From Undaria pinnatifida (Eukaryota > Sar > Phaeophyceae > Laminariales > Alariaceae), in contig JABAKD010000025.1 of the NCBI GenBank assembly GCA_012845835.1, positions 25,425,673 through 25,489,672 on the forward strand: a stretch of 64,000 nucleotides of DNA, written 5' to 3'. The position numbers were made by a program, and so were the translations under genes. The notes under the pieces were generated by a model. That model saw only the letters and a program-made list of their open reading frames with translations. It was not told where the DNA came from and searched no databases. Shown piece after piece: positions 13,791 to 22,500 of this stretch (position 1 is the first letter of the stretch; the number at the start of each line of letters is the position of its first letter).

Positions 13791-16071
13791 GAACTCCCTC
13801 AGCCGCTCGCTCGAATCCCTTATCCGCGTTCCCATACACTCCGTCACCGCGGTATGAGTACAGACGCGTGCTACGATCATAGAGGTATACCGTTTTTTGG
13901 CGAACATGTTTTCCGAACGACGGGGCTCCTTAACCCAAAATCGTCGGAAAAAAAAAATAATAGGCCAGATTTCGTTTTTCATGCTTTTCGTTGTGTACCT
14001 TGGCCAAAGGAGCTTTCATCTGGTAGCGGTGTTGTCTTTCTCCAAAAATCTGTTTCTTGAAGAGGTCTTAACCCCTTTAGAGCCCCCGAACCCCTCCCTA
14101 TACTAAATCCAAATAATTTTGTCCCCAAAAACGGGTTTCCAGTTGTCAAGGGGTTAACCTCCCAAATGGAGGAACCTTAGGAAGAAAAGCGGTGCACCTC
14201 TGTCGTAGCACCCGTCTAGAGGGGGACAGGGCATACTCTGGGAACGAAGGGTGACAGGATATCAATTCTACCGTCAGAGGGACTGTTTGTGGCATCTGAT
14301 CCGGATGATGGATGATGGGTAATGGATGAATTTTATTGGTTCGTGGTTGATGGACGATGGTTGAAGGATCATGGGCGATGGACGATGGGGTGAAGGCCAT
14401 GGGGTAAGGGCCATGGATGGGTTGATGATGACTGCATGATGGATAATGGTTGAATCATGGTTGGCGGAGAATGTTTTGTGTTCGATTGGACGATGATGGA
14501 AGATGGACGACGGTCCATGGTTGGTGGTGTATGGATAATGACTGATAGAGTAATGCTGAACATTGATGGGTGATGGTGAATAGTTGATTGATGATGGTTG
14601 ATTGAAAGTGGCTGGCGGTTGGACTAATGGGTTGATGGCGCATGGAAAATGATTAATGGGTTCTCGTTGATGGACACTGGTTGGAGGTTGGTGGCTGATG
14701 CTGTATGGTTGGTAGGTGGTGGTGGGTGGTTGGCGGGACAGTGGTTGACGGCGGGGGGCTACTGGTGGAAGTGAAGAACGATGATTGATGACGCATGGAT
14801 GTTGGTTGATTGTTGAGGATTGATGGATACTGGTTTGCGGTTGATGGCGGATTATTGATGGATCATGGCTGGTGGTTGATGGCTAATGGATGATGGTTGC
14901 TGGGAAACGGCTACCAGGGAGTGATTATTGGCTGGTGATCGACGGTTGCTTGATCATGGTTCATGGCGAATGGTCGATGTTTGTCGATGAATAAACGGCG
15001 AATGGTGCCTGATTGATGCTGGGTCGTGTTTGACGGTCGATGGTGCGCGGATGTTGGATGAAACATGATTGATGATAAGTGATTACCGGCAACGACTGAT
15101 GGCGGCTAACCGATGGTTAATCGCCGTTCACGTGGAACGAATGATGGTCGATGGTGCATAGATGGTGGATGATAGACGGATGATAGATGACGGCTGATTC
15201 ATGGCGCATCGATTTTGATGGAGGTTACGGAGGAAGGGACAACCGCGAACCGTGGTCCGTACGCGGTGCGGAGGCTTGCTGAATACCAATGTATCCAACG
15301 ACGCCAAGGGGAAATGAGCACCGGTGGGCGATTGCAGTGAGGTATGGGGACGTCGACACCGCACAATCTACGCCATCCTACCTGGTATATACCCGTTGCT
15401 ATTGGGCTGCTATAACAGCGCTACTGAGCTGTTGCTGGTGTTACTCCTATTGTCTGCTGCTGTCAAGCTGCTGCCGCTGCTTCTCAAGTTGTTGCTACTG
15501 TCGCCATTAACTCCTGCTGCTGCCGTTGCTGCTACCGCTGCCACTGCTTCTGCTGCTTTTGAGCTGACGCTGTCATTTCCGCGTCTGCTTATCCTGCCGC
15601 TGTCTACGCTGCTGCCGCGAATGAACAAGCTGTCGTCAAAAAGCGTGCGCAGGTTTACGGCGGACTTCTGAAGCAACTCGAACTGGCTCCCTACTTTTCG
15701 GCGTCCTCGAAAATACAGCAAAACCAACGGTACGTCATGCCGGCAAGCAGCAGCAACACGCACCAATCACCAAAACCAAACAACACTTCGAGCAGGCAGA
15801 CAACACTGACAGGGATTGCCTTAGCCCGAGAACGCCTCCATCGATTATGATATTCACATTAACAAGGGGTCGGGTAGGTGAAAGGGGAGGGCGGGGTGGA
15901 GGGCGGGGGAGGGGGGGGGGGGCGTACTCATTTGTTGATTGCCTTAGTCATTTGACCATTGACCACCCATCCCTTTCGAGACGGAGCACCGTTCCTACTC
16001 CTAATAGAGACACCTCCAACACTTCGGCGCTCATCACGCTTTTTCTATATATTACATAGAACCTGTTCGCT

Positions 16072-16115
<44 letters not shown>

Positions 16116-18011
16116 GTCGGCGGGAGGAAAACTATAAAAAGCAGTCCGCCCTCGCATCAGTATCATAGAACTGCCTGCAGTCACGCGAGTGTAGATAACA
16201 TACTTGGAAATAGAACAGGATACGGATTTGAGCGGTCAAAGGACCCATCCACTACTATAGGGTTTTTACCGGCACGTACTTCGTACTCACGTACACCTTG
16301 TACGTTCTGCTTCGTACTCAATACTGCTGTAGGTACTGGTACGTACGAGTACGTATGTAACGGGCTTGAATTTAGATTTGGATTCGTCATTTACAGCAGT
16401 GTGTTTGGTAATTTTCGAATCGCCGTCTCTAATGACGACGGCACCGCCGCTATGAAAAGGTGCGTTACTCACGCAAAGAGTAGCTGCAGCTGTCCGAACT
16501 CCTCGAAGGAGAACGGGCCCAGAGCTGCCGAACCCTTCTTCTGCAGGGCCGCCTGCAGCTGCTGCTCGTGCTGCTGCTGCTGTTTTCGTGATTCCTCCTC
16601 GGTGGCAGCGGCGTTGCTGTCATGGCTGGAGCCTTTGGTCGATGTCAGGGAGGTGGAGGACGACTTCTTCGCGAACGACGCCTTCTTCGCGAGGGACTTC
16701 CACATCGTGCCTTGTTGGCCAGACTGCTGTTGCTGCTGTAATATTGGTGAGAGATGATCGATGAGGTGATGAGTGATGAGTTGACGGTTTGATGATGACG
16801 ACGATGATCGTTTGACGATGACTTATTTTGACGATGGGTGACCTGATGACTTGCTTGCTTGCAGCTTGACGATTGACGATTGATGCCTACGTACTGATAA
16901 GTTGACCCGTTTCCTCCTTCCTTTGGGTTACGAGCGTCTCCAGGAACACAAGTAGTAGCCACGGGGACCGACGGCGTAGTAGGCAGATAGCAGCGAAGCA
17001 CGCACGTGTGCTTTCCTGAAACGTCCTTCGTGCGAACAAGAAGGCTGCAGAGGGCCCGTTATCGAGACTCCCTGTTATACTCCTGCTGCGGTTGCGCGCA
17101 TCAGTCACTACTGCTGTCAGCACCTCCTCCGTACGGCCAACACAAGTGAAGGGCTCCCAATAGTGCCTGTTGAAGAGTGCCACTGCTCTCTATAGTGCCG
17201 TTAGATAAATGGCTTCGCACGACTAGAACCTATAATATCCCTACCCCCAACAGTGCTAGTGCCCTGAACAGTGCCGATGAGCACATATCGGCACTATTGG
17301 GAGCCTCCCACCGCACCCCTGTAAAGGAGCGCCCCCGAATATCAGTACGAGATCTAGACGCCCGTATTCCGCCCCCCACAGGCCTCGTGGTCGGGGTGAA
17401 GGTAAGACTCAAGCCTCAAGATGTGACGTACGTTCTTCTTCTGTGACGTCAGATGTAGCGAACTTGAAAAATTTGGAGGAGTTGGGGAGTGGCATCTTCG
17501 TGGTTTCATCGTGAATCTTCGTTTCCTTCAACCGTAGTATATACCCAGTAGGTAGGGCAGCGGTGGTCTCCCTAGGCGTATCACGTATAGTGCGGTATCG
17601 GCCACCCAGCAATACTGGCATTACAAAAGAACACCGGCACTATTGTTCGAGCAAGGTTCTGTAGCGCAGATACTGGTGATAGTATCGTGTATGCCGGTGG
17701 TGCCAAAGGATTCTATCAGCAATCGGTCGCCCCGGTGGCGTATCAGGTTATCCTCGAGCCTGGTATAGGTCAGTTTCGTGAGTTCGAGCCCCGCCGAGTG
17801 CATACTCGTATAAATTCGTTGGGACTTTTTCTTGTGGACAAATTGACTTGCGGAAAGCGCGAGAGCGCGAGTTAGCAACATTCGATGAACAATCGACGAG
17901 CAGTGGGATTGCTGAACCCTATGCGCGATAAAAATTGAAGGCAAGAACCGGGGAGGAGAAGGGATGACACCTGTGACCACGGCTTGTCCAGAAGCTGGAA
18001 AGTGAAAGTGT

Positions 18012-18051
<40 letters not shown>

Positions 18052-18500
18052 GCATTATAAAGGAAACAGGCACTATTAAATACCAGGTAAGCATTATAGA
18101 GGGACTTCCACTGCTGTGTACGAGTCAGATGCGGAACGACGAGAACTGAGAACAAAGCTAACATTCGAGGCAGTAGCAGTTAGCGCCTGCGGTGTTTCTC
18201 TTTGTGTATGATACGAGCACTGCTTTAGCACAGGACACAGCAGCAGCAGCCCTTCCTTGTCCACCTTGTACGGACATCTAGACTACTATGCAAGCGGTGG
18301 GAGAGGACAACACCAGACGAAGTTTTCCAGCTGTGTGTGAACACTCCAACACTCACTCACGTGAAAAGCTGCTGCAGTTGGCCGAACTCGTCGAAAGAAT
18401 AAGGTCCGAGCGCGGCCGAGCCCCTTCTCTCCATCAGCGATGACGTTGGCTGCTTCCCATTGGAAGAAGAAGATCCCGGTGAAGACCAAGGGGTGCCCAT
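1059..18500 (-). CDS. Gene A: MEAK7/TLDC1-like TLDc-domain protein, multi-exon
   Basis: I read minus-strand exons at 18361-18500 or 16473-16705 (alternative first exons), then 12433-12608, 11811-11905, about 9333-9803, 5502-5691, 2477-2665, 1866-2067 and 1059-1184. Reading phases agree at every join except 11811 into the 9.3-9.8 kb exon. The order matches animal MEAK7: an N-terminal helical region (FGQLQ.LF), an EF-hand-like stretch (FDICNDGGGADMDE), a helical linker (LWVSERGPLLHHCLSTF) and a C-terminal TLDc domain. TLDc hallmarks seen are GMSFNR, GGPTVILIRE, GAVWGACADSPWKESNSFYG, FQYLN, GIGMGG and FEVDVLEVWGVG. In animals MEAK7 acts at the lysosome in mTOR signalling, and TLDc proteins are linked to V-ATPase and oxidative-stress resistance; transferring either role here is inference. 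The 5' end faces gene B. Confidence 0.85.
1430..1665 (-). mobile_element. Two truncated C-tailed SINE copies in series
   Basis: 1430-1583 has a G run, ACTCATTTCATGCATAGCC, GGAGCACGTC and GCACCAATCGCGAAG. 1594-1665 has a second G run followed by TACTCATTCCATCCATAG. Together they look like repeated insertion at or beside an existing G/C run. A further fragment sits at 11090-11140. Confidence 0.75.
1866..2067 (-). CDS. Gene A exon 7 (C-terminal part of TLDc domain)
   Basis: Acceptor GCGATCAG ends at 2068 and donor CTGGAG|GTGAGG follows 1866. It encodes DGHFQYLNLKGFSLPHGIGM, a FRFFLPEALDGTC segment, SACLTFERGELC and FEVDVLE. FQYLN, GIGMGG and the FEVDVLEV strand are diagnostic TLDc features. Phase 2 in, phase 0 out. 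Confidence 0.9.
2110..2345 (+). repeat. AAGGTC/AACGTC hexamer tract
   Basis: GGTCAAGGCCAAGGTCAAG-type units then AACGTC x6, ending in GTCAGGGTC variants. It lies in the intron between exons 6 and 7 of gene A, about 45 bp from exon 7. Confidence 0.9.
2477..2665 (-). CDS. Gene A exon 6 (core of TLDc domain)
   Basis: Acceptor TGGCGCAG ends at 2666 and donor CTAG|GTGCGG follows 2477. The 62 codons read IVFKLVGYGGPTVILIRE, then SGAVWGACADSPWKESNSFY, GGEGSFLMRL and DPDFKIIPSKIA. This is the most conserved part of the TLDc fold (…lLlirD…vFGaf…W……fyG…sFLF.L.P). A C-tailed SINE copy lies directly upstream in the gene's direction (2747-2965) and may supply pyrimidines to the acceptor. Confidence 0.9.
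2747..2970 (-). mobile_element. C-tailed SINE copy
   Basis: Family words CATTTCATGCATAGCC, CATTGACCCTCGCATC, GGAGCACGTCGGG, CCAAGCGCGAAGCGCCGTGA and TCCTTCCAAGAACCGC. It is preceded by a G run, which is the C tail in element orientation. It lies in the intron before exon 6 of gene A. Confidence 0.85.
3410..3502 (+). mobile_element. TTAA-flanked MITE, diverged copy
   Basis: TTAACGCAATTTAGAGCC to ACAGGCGTTAA with the usual core. Related diverged copies lie at 30032-30122 and, internally deleted, at 4565-4637. Confidence 0.65.
4690..5290. repeat. GGCGGT satellite, locus 1
   Basis: Repeats of about 110-120 bp built on CCTCTACAAGGCGGTCTGAG, TAAGGCGGTATCCCGATA, TTGGCGCTGCTGAGGAATTG and ACAACCTGGAATGA. 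Intron 5 of gene A. Confidence 0.85.
5502..5691 (-). CDS. Gene A exon 5 (start of TLDc domain)
   Basis: Acceptor CGTACAG ends at 5692 and donor AACAG|GTCAAT follows 5502. It encodes 62 full codons containing SASSLPRSLAVF, LLDTYPGELFGLALS and MRIYNSEEDGMSFN. The last matches the TLDc opening pattern (L-YSS--dG-SF-). It enters in phase 1 and leaves in phase 2, matching its neighbours. Confidence 0.85.
6733..6985 (+). mobile_element. C-tailed SINE, plus-oriented near-complete copy
   Basis: Consensus landmarks in order: AACTCATTGGTCGCTGTC, AAGGTGCCGAAGTCCGTC, GCGGTTCTTGGAAGGATGC, CGCTTCGCGCTTGGTGCAAG, GGGATGCGAGGGTCTATGG, GGCCATGCACAAACCGAGTAC, then a C-rich tail. Length is about 250 bp. Its 5' 60 bp match only the copy at 41221-41487, so these two are the fullest. 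I see no convincing tRNA A/B boxes, so its origin is unclear; the tail is shared with the LINE. Confidence 0.8.
7644..7932. mobile_element. GCTACGATAGAGG-terminus MITE
   Basis: Left GCACGTGCTACGATAGACG; right GGTGCGCCTCTATCGTAGCG. The interior matches the 13866 copy in inverted order of its halves (ACCAAAATCGTCGGAAATTG, GTGTACCTAGGCCATGGAG). It abuts the TTAA-MITE at 7936. Confidence 0.72.
7936..8028 (-). mobile_element. TTAA-flanked MITE, inverted copy
   Basis: Reverse complement of the family: AACGCCTTTACAGCTGG to GGCTCTAAAGGGGTTTAA. One terminal TTAA is intact. Confidence 0.72.
9333..9803 (-). CDS. Gene A exon 4, Ala-rich linker and helical segment; start uncertain
   Basis: The reading frame encodes an acidic Ala-rich stretch (ADGDDDDEAAEAMAAAAR), a Gly run, then GLKLWVSERGPLLHHCLSTF and AEGVK, ending at a strong donor AAAG|GTGAGG in phase 1. 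That donor joins exon 5 correctly. The 5' end is unclear. CTTTGCAG at 9804 and CTTCGCAAG at 9762 are possible acceptors, but both give phase 1 whereas exon 3 leaves in phase 0. A good-looking continuation (LGRLFEVAYLCSVAAW, near 9790-9838) sits in another frame on the far side of a 15-16 base G/C homopolymer (9771-9786). That suggests a run-length error or a real frameshift. Confidence 0.6.
9961..10707 (-). mobile_element. 5'-truncated non-LTR retrotransposon (3' end)
   Basis: The minus strand encodes the C-terminal end of a LINE-type ORF2. One frame (10540-10707) has KGRAGIRWDNVVEKIWKDF. The next (10157-10525) has LKLRFRVGDLDLPEKRKRY, a Cys/His knuckle CPCGTTIEGRTHIVGGCEMY, and SSEKTIAILGDR. 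At least one frameshift separates them. The element ends (minus sense) AATGAATGCCCCCC, a poly(C) tail. No reverse-transcriptase domain remains, so it is a dead copy. Confidence 0.85.
11626..11715 (+). mobile_element. TTAA-flanked MITE (piggyBac-like)
   Basis: TTAACGCCTTTAGAGCCCC to TTGTAAACGCGTTAA, with the same core. It lies about 95 bp from the donor side of exon 3 of gene A. Confidence 0.78.
11811..11905 (-). CDS. Gene A exon 3 (EF-hand-like)
   Basis: Acceptor GAAACAG precedes 11905 and donor AAG|GTGTGA follows 11811. The phase-1 entry agrees with exon 2. The translation includes MVQALFDICNDGGGADMDETK, with Asp, Asn and Gly spacing like a degenerate EF-hand loop (D-I-C-N-D-G-G). Whether it binds calcium cannot be judged. 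Confidence 0.75.
12433..12608 (-). CDS. Gene A exon 2
   Basis: Acceptor CCTAACCAG ends at 12609 and donor GGAG|GTGAGG at 12433. It enters in phase 2 and leaves in phase 1. It encodes 58 residues beginning SLCGAGGKHVDPAKF and including GADWFPERLLAFFLECQK. It aligns in position with the segment of MEAK7 that follows the QLFDALSS motif. The tail of a C-tailed SINE (GTGCACTCGG in this orientation) begins within about 30 bp of the donor. Confidence 0.8.
12690..12980 (+). repeat. ACC/CCAACA microsatellite
   Basis: CACCACC trimers then CCAACACCAACACCAAC hexamers with a duplicated ACAACCCCGATCAACGACCC segment. Its open frames are low-complexity artefacts. Intron 1 of gene A. Confidence 0.9.
13866..14214. 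mobile_element. GCTACGATAGAGG-terminus MITE carrying a nested MITE
   Basis: The left end GCGTGCTACGAT and the right end (inverted) GGTGCACCTCTGTCGTAGC form terminal inverted repeats. Internal family words are GAACGACGGGGCTCC and ACCCAAAATCGTCGG. The TTAA-MITE (14068-14157) sits inside it. Confidence 0.75.
14068..14157 (+). mobile_element. TTAA-flanked MITE (piggyBac-like)
   Basis: TTAACCCCTTTAGAG opens and CAAGGGGTTAA closes this 90 bp element. Ends are imperfect inverted repeats beginning CCCC/CGCC-TTTA inside TTAA target duplications, the piggyBac hallmark. Internal words are CCCTCCCTATACTAAAT and CCCCAAAAACGGGTTTCC. It is nested inside the larger MITE at 13866-14214. Confidence 0.8.
14290..15230 (+). 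repeat. GATGGTTGATGG degenerate minisatellite
   Basis: Almost 1 kb of TGATGG/TTGATGG/ATGGATGG variants without a fixed period, in intron 1 of gene A. No coding exon found within it. Confidence 0.85.
15924..16075 (-). mobile_element. Short LINE 3' end with poly(C) tail
   Basis: This repeats the last ~145 bp of the element at 9961-10707: landmarks TCATTTGACCATTGACCAC and GACACCTCCAACACTTCGGC. In minus sense it ends AAATGAGTACGCCCCCC. A 37-base G run (16076-16112) adjoins its truncated end. Confidence 0.8.
16473..16705 (-). CDS. Gene A exon 1a (alternative or duplicated first exon)
   Basis: An open exon of 77 codons starts at ATG 16705 and ends at donor GC|GTGAGT (phase 2). It contains a Lys/Ser-rich start, a Gln-rich probable coiled coil (KQQQQHEQQLQAALQKKG) and then GSAALGPFSFEEFGQLQLLF, a near-copy of the end of exon 1b. 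Only the last ~24 codons are shared and the N-termini differ. It could be an alternative promoter product or an expressed duplicate. Splicing 1b to 1a to exon 2 would shift the frame. Confidence 0.6.
17718..18049 (+). mobile_element. tRNA-headed SINE with poly(A) tail
   Basis: The head has an A-box-like TGGCGTATCAGG (17736-17747) and a B-box-like AGTTCGAGCCC (17781-17791) at tRNA-like spacing. A unique body follows (GGAAAGCGCGAGAGCGCGAG, GGCTTGTCCAGAAGCTGG), then about 31 A (18015-18048). The ~330 bp length and A tail fit a classic tRNA-derived SINE. It lies in the long gap between the two alternative first exons of gene A. Confidence 0.82.
18361..18500 (-). CDS. Gene A exon 1b (MG-starting first exon)
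   Basis: ATG at 18500-18498 opens 46 codons plus two bases and runs into a strong donor (AC|GTGAGT). The protein starts MGTPWSSP, with Gly2 and a small residue at position 6. That fits an N-myristoylation signal, as in animal MEAK7, which also starts MGNS. The exon ends in GSAALGPYSFDEFGQLQQLF, matching exon 1a, and has the same phase-2 donor. It lies closest to the shared promoter region with gene B, which favours it as the main first exon. Confidence 0.65.
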
Positions 18501-19435
18501 GCCTACCTCGTCTAGTCCCTTACAACCACACAGCCCACAACGGGCTCAACCACTTGCCTGCTCTCCACCAAGCTTCGCTCGACTGCAGCAGCCAGAACGG
18601 AGTACAGCAGCAGGGAACATAAGCAGATCTCCGTTTTTCTTAGTGCTGATGAAGCTACTACTTTTCGGATAGTGGCGAGTGGTCTCCATATAAACGATAT
18701 ATGTGCCACCCAACAATATCGGTAGTATATTGGATGCCGGCACTATTGGGTATACTATTTTCATTGAAGGTAGTTCTAAGAGGTTCGTGCCAAGATTTCA
18801 CCAGCACTATAAAAGAAACAGGCACTATTATACCGGCATTATATAGGTAGGTATCCGTAAAAGTAAAACCCTTCTCAAACACGCCCCCATACTTTACGGA
18901 AACCCCCAGTTGCTGTTTTGCACTGTCGTTTTTCGCTTACTCCCCGCAAAATTATCCCGACGTCTCGAAGCAGCACGCCTGAGGACACCCTCCCCTCCCT
19001 ACTCATTTTACATCGAATCGTCGGGTATCCTTGCGAGAGGCATCACAGCCAGGAGAGTGAGTTGGACGTGAAGACAAAGAAGGAGGGAGGGAGAGAAAAA
19101 GAGCAACTTTTCACTTGTAATCGACTTCCTGTCAACGACGACGGGACTGTCAACTACCGTCAGACTTGTTGACTTCGACAGAGCGCCTTGCTCATTGCAG
19201 CATAACAGTCAGTCTCACGGCGGCAGCAGCAGTGGTCTACAACAGTACAACAGCAGCAGTGCAGCAACAATAGCACCCCTCGTGGGAAGAGCTTCGTCAG
19301 GCTTCCTATTTGGTGTCTCGTCTACGCTGCGGCTCGTGGTGGTGAGAAAAACCTCATTGCTTTTCGTTCCGAAAGCTTCTCGGACTGCTTTCGCTAACAC
19401 GAGACACAGCAGCGGCAGCTACTTGCGGCGGTAAG
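18501..19435. promoter_or_regulatory. Shared divergent promoter region of genes A and B
   Basis: About 0.94 kb separates the ATG of exon 1b (minus) from the ATG of gene B (plus). It holds no supportable coding exon. CAG/CTG-rich stretches occur at 18575-18620 and 19205-19260. I cannot place transcription start sites or core elements from sequence alone. A bidirectional promoter is inferred only from the head-to-head layout. Confidence 0.45.
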
Positions 19436-19564
19436 ATGGAGCTTCGGGTTTCGTTTCGGGGCAAGGCGCTGGTCGTGCAAGGGGTGGGCGGCTTGACGTC
19501 AATCGCCGACCTCAAGGAAAAGCTGGCCGACCTGACGTCGGTGCCGATTGACAATCAAAAACTG
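19436..19564 (+). CDS. Gene B exon 1 (start of ubiquitin-like domain)
   Basis: ATG 19436 in the context GGTAAGATGG opens 43 codons: MELRVSFRGKALVV, then LTSIADLKEKLADLTSVPID and NQKL, a classic ubiquitin-like first half. It ends at donor CTG|GTGAGC, phase 0. The start is chosen because it begins the first beta strand. Confidence 0.9.
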
Positions 19565-22500
19565 GTGAGCTGCAGCAGTAGTAGTACTTTCGAACGACCT
19601 GCAAATTGTTGAGTTGCGCCGCGCTTGCTCCTCTCGTATGGAGCAGCAATGTGGCAGTGTACAGCAGTGTGCAGAGTACCCCCGTGCTGTGGTGCCAGGT
19701 CCGCATGGTACCTGGCACTTGGTTACCTGGAACATATTCGAGTATGCTGTGTACGATTGCTCCATCTGCAGTCGACCTATCTGCAGTCGACCGACCGCGG
19801 GTGGGGCCGTTGGCAAGGTCGCTGGGTTACAGCAGTAGCAGGTAGTGTGTACCGGTATCACTTATCGGAGGAATAGTCGGTACGACATACCTGGTACGAA
19901 CGTATTCGCCCTGGCTGTGCTGAGTTATTTATTTTTCTTCTACGTAGGCTCATCGCTCCTCTTTTCTTCGCACTTTTTCTTCCTCCCTCTCGCTCTCTAT
20001 CGTAGTCGTAACTCAGATCCGGGGTCACTGAGCGGGCTCTTCTCCCCCCTCCCCACGACGGTATGTATACGCCGTCGTTTTTTCCGGTGAACAGATGTTT
20101 CCAAACCGTTGCACGTCGGGACTTACACCATACACTACGCGACACCACTGACCAGTGAATTATCTCTGATTGCTGGCCACAGGCTGTTGTTCTAGTGTAA
20201 GGCAGGGTGTACACTACATTATTTTCAGTACAAAATAGGCCATGCTCAAACCTGAAATTCTTTAATGCCAAATTCTTGGGTGTTGTCGCGTACCTGTACC
20301 GAATATACATATGGACTGACTTCTTCCAGCTCTAACGCTTTACGAGCGTAGATGGGTCTTGCAAGTATATAGCTCTTAATATGTAAATACACTTCACAAA
20401 TGTTTTCGTGTAGGCACCACGTCTGCGTGTGCCCGCTTGTGTGTGCATCACCGATTGAAAAAAAAAAACGAAAACACCGCCTCCCACCACCCCTTCACCC
20501 CCCCACCAACCTCAACCCCAACCCCAACCCTAACCCTAACCCCCTGTCTCAGCCCCCGCACGATCGCTCTCCTAGGAGATAGATGGCGTCCACGAACTGC
20601 GAAGCAAGGAGGGGATGTGATTTATAAACATAATGTTAGTGGTATATGGAAAAATGCAATTAGTGCCCAAATAGTGGAGGTGTCTTCATCAGGAATAGAG
20701 TTGGTGCCTCGTCTCGATCGAGATGCGTGGTCAATGGTTCAATGGCAAGCAAGGAAAGCAGCAAATGAGTACCCCCCCCCCCTCGTCATCTGTCCTAACC
20801 CTAACTTTAACCCTAACCCTTACCCCTGTCCCAGACCCCAACTCTAACCCTAACTTTACCCCTACCCAAACCGTAAACTTACTCTAACCCTAACCCCTAA
20901 CCCCTAACCCTAACCCACGTTAACTCTACCTTCACCTTAGCCCTAGCCTAACCTTCTTCCTACCCTAACCCTACCCTAACCCTACCCTCACCCTAACCAT
21001 ACCCTAACCTTAACCCTACCCTTTCCCTAACCCTGCCCTCTCCTTACCCCTGCCCTAACCTTGACCCTACCCTAGCCCTAACTCAACTCTACCCTAACCC
21101 TAACTTAACCCTACCCTATGCCTAACCCTGCCCTATCCTTACCCCTGCCCTAACCTTCACCCTAACCCTAACCCTAACTTAACCCTACCCTAACCCTAAC
21201 CCTGCCCTATCTTTACCCCTGCCCTAGTCTTGACCCTACCCTAACCCTAACTTAACCCTACCCTGACCTTAACCGTTGCCTTGGTGGCTCAACAGATCCT
21301 CAAGGGTAAGGCCCTGCGCGGCGACGCAGACACCCTGTCACAGGCAGGCGTTATTGTCGCCGCCGCTGCCGCTGATGCGACAAAACCGGCAGAATTGGCG
21401 GCAGCGGCGGCGGGGTCATCGGCGGAACGAGAGGGCGACAGGGAGGCTAATCTGCAGCCTCCGTTTTTTGTCCAAAAGTCGCGGCTGTTGATGGTTGGGA
21501 GCTTGCCGTCGGAGGTGGAGGAAGTAATGAAAGGGAGGGCGGCGACGGTTGCGGTCAGGAACGACCTGAATGGAGGAGGCGGTATTCCGAAGGGGTACAA
21601 GAGGATGGCACTCAATCATCCGGCCGGACCGTCCGAGTTTTCGCGGTATAGGTGGGTGCGGAGGGGTGTTGTGTTGTGCGGGGTGGGTGGTAGCGGGAAG
21701 GGGGGGGGGGGGGGGGGCGCGAGGGTAGCTCCTGCTACCGTGTAGAGAAAGAGGTTCGGAAGGGGTGGATACTTGGAAGTATATCTATATGCATTGTTTT
21801 TTTTTTGCACACTTCTACTTTCCAGCTTCTGGACAAGCCGTGGTCACAGGTGTCGTTCCTTTTCCCCCCCGGTTCTTGCCTTCGATTTGTTTGTCGCGCA
21901 TAGGGTTCAGCAATCCCAGTGCTCGTCGAATTGTCATCGAGTGCTGCTAACTCACGCTCTCGCGCTTTCCGCAGGTCAATTTGTGCGCAAGAAAAAGCCC
22001 CTACGGCTTTAAACGAGTATGCACTCGGGGGGACTCGAGCTCACGAATCTGACCTATACCAGGCTCGAGGATACCCGGATACGCCACCGGGGCGACCGGC
22101 GGATGTTATAATGTGCAGAGTAGGCCCTATTCTACCCCCGAAAAGAGAAAGCACATGGTTACTTTTCTATTTTTTCGAAAAACACAGAAACAAAAATGTG
22201 AAAAGAAGACGTACGTACTCGACGCCTGAGCAGGTTTGAGCGCATCGAGACCCTTCCCGGCCTCCCCGAGGAAGAAACCGCCAGGAAAATTCTGGAGACT
22301 TTGGCGGCCGACCCCGGAGTTCGCTCCGTGCTGGAGAAGCACCGCTGGACGGTGGGGGCTCTCTGCGAGCTGTACCCGGAGGGAAAGGTGAGGCATGGTG
22401 GCGATAAAAATATTTCCTGGAGGGGTGGGAGGGAATGGCGATCAAAACTGCGGGGGGGGGGGGGGGGGGGGTGTACTCAGTTCACGCACAGCCGTAGTCT

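Noticed and set aside
17718-17800. Functional tRNA gene at the SINE head
   Set aside because: The acceptor stem does not pair convincingly and the same head recurs with a fixed non-tRNA body and A tail.
20512-21280. CCCTAA array as a true telomere
   Set aside because: It is internal, degenerate, and flanked on both sides by exons of one gene.
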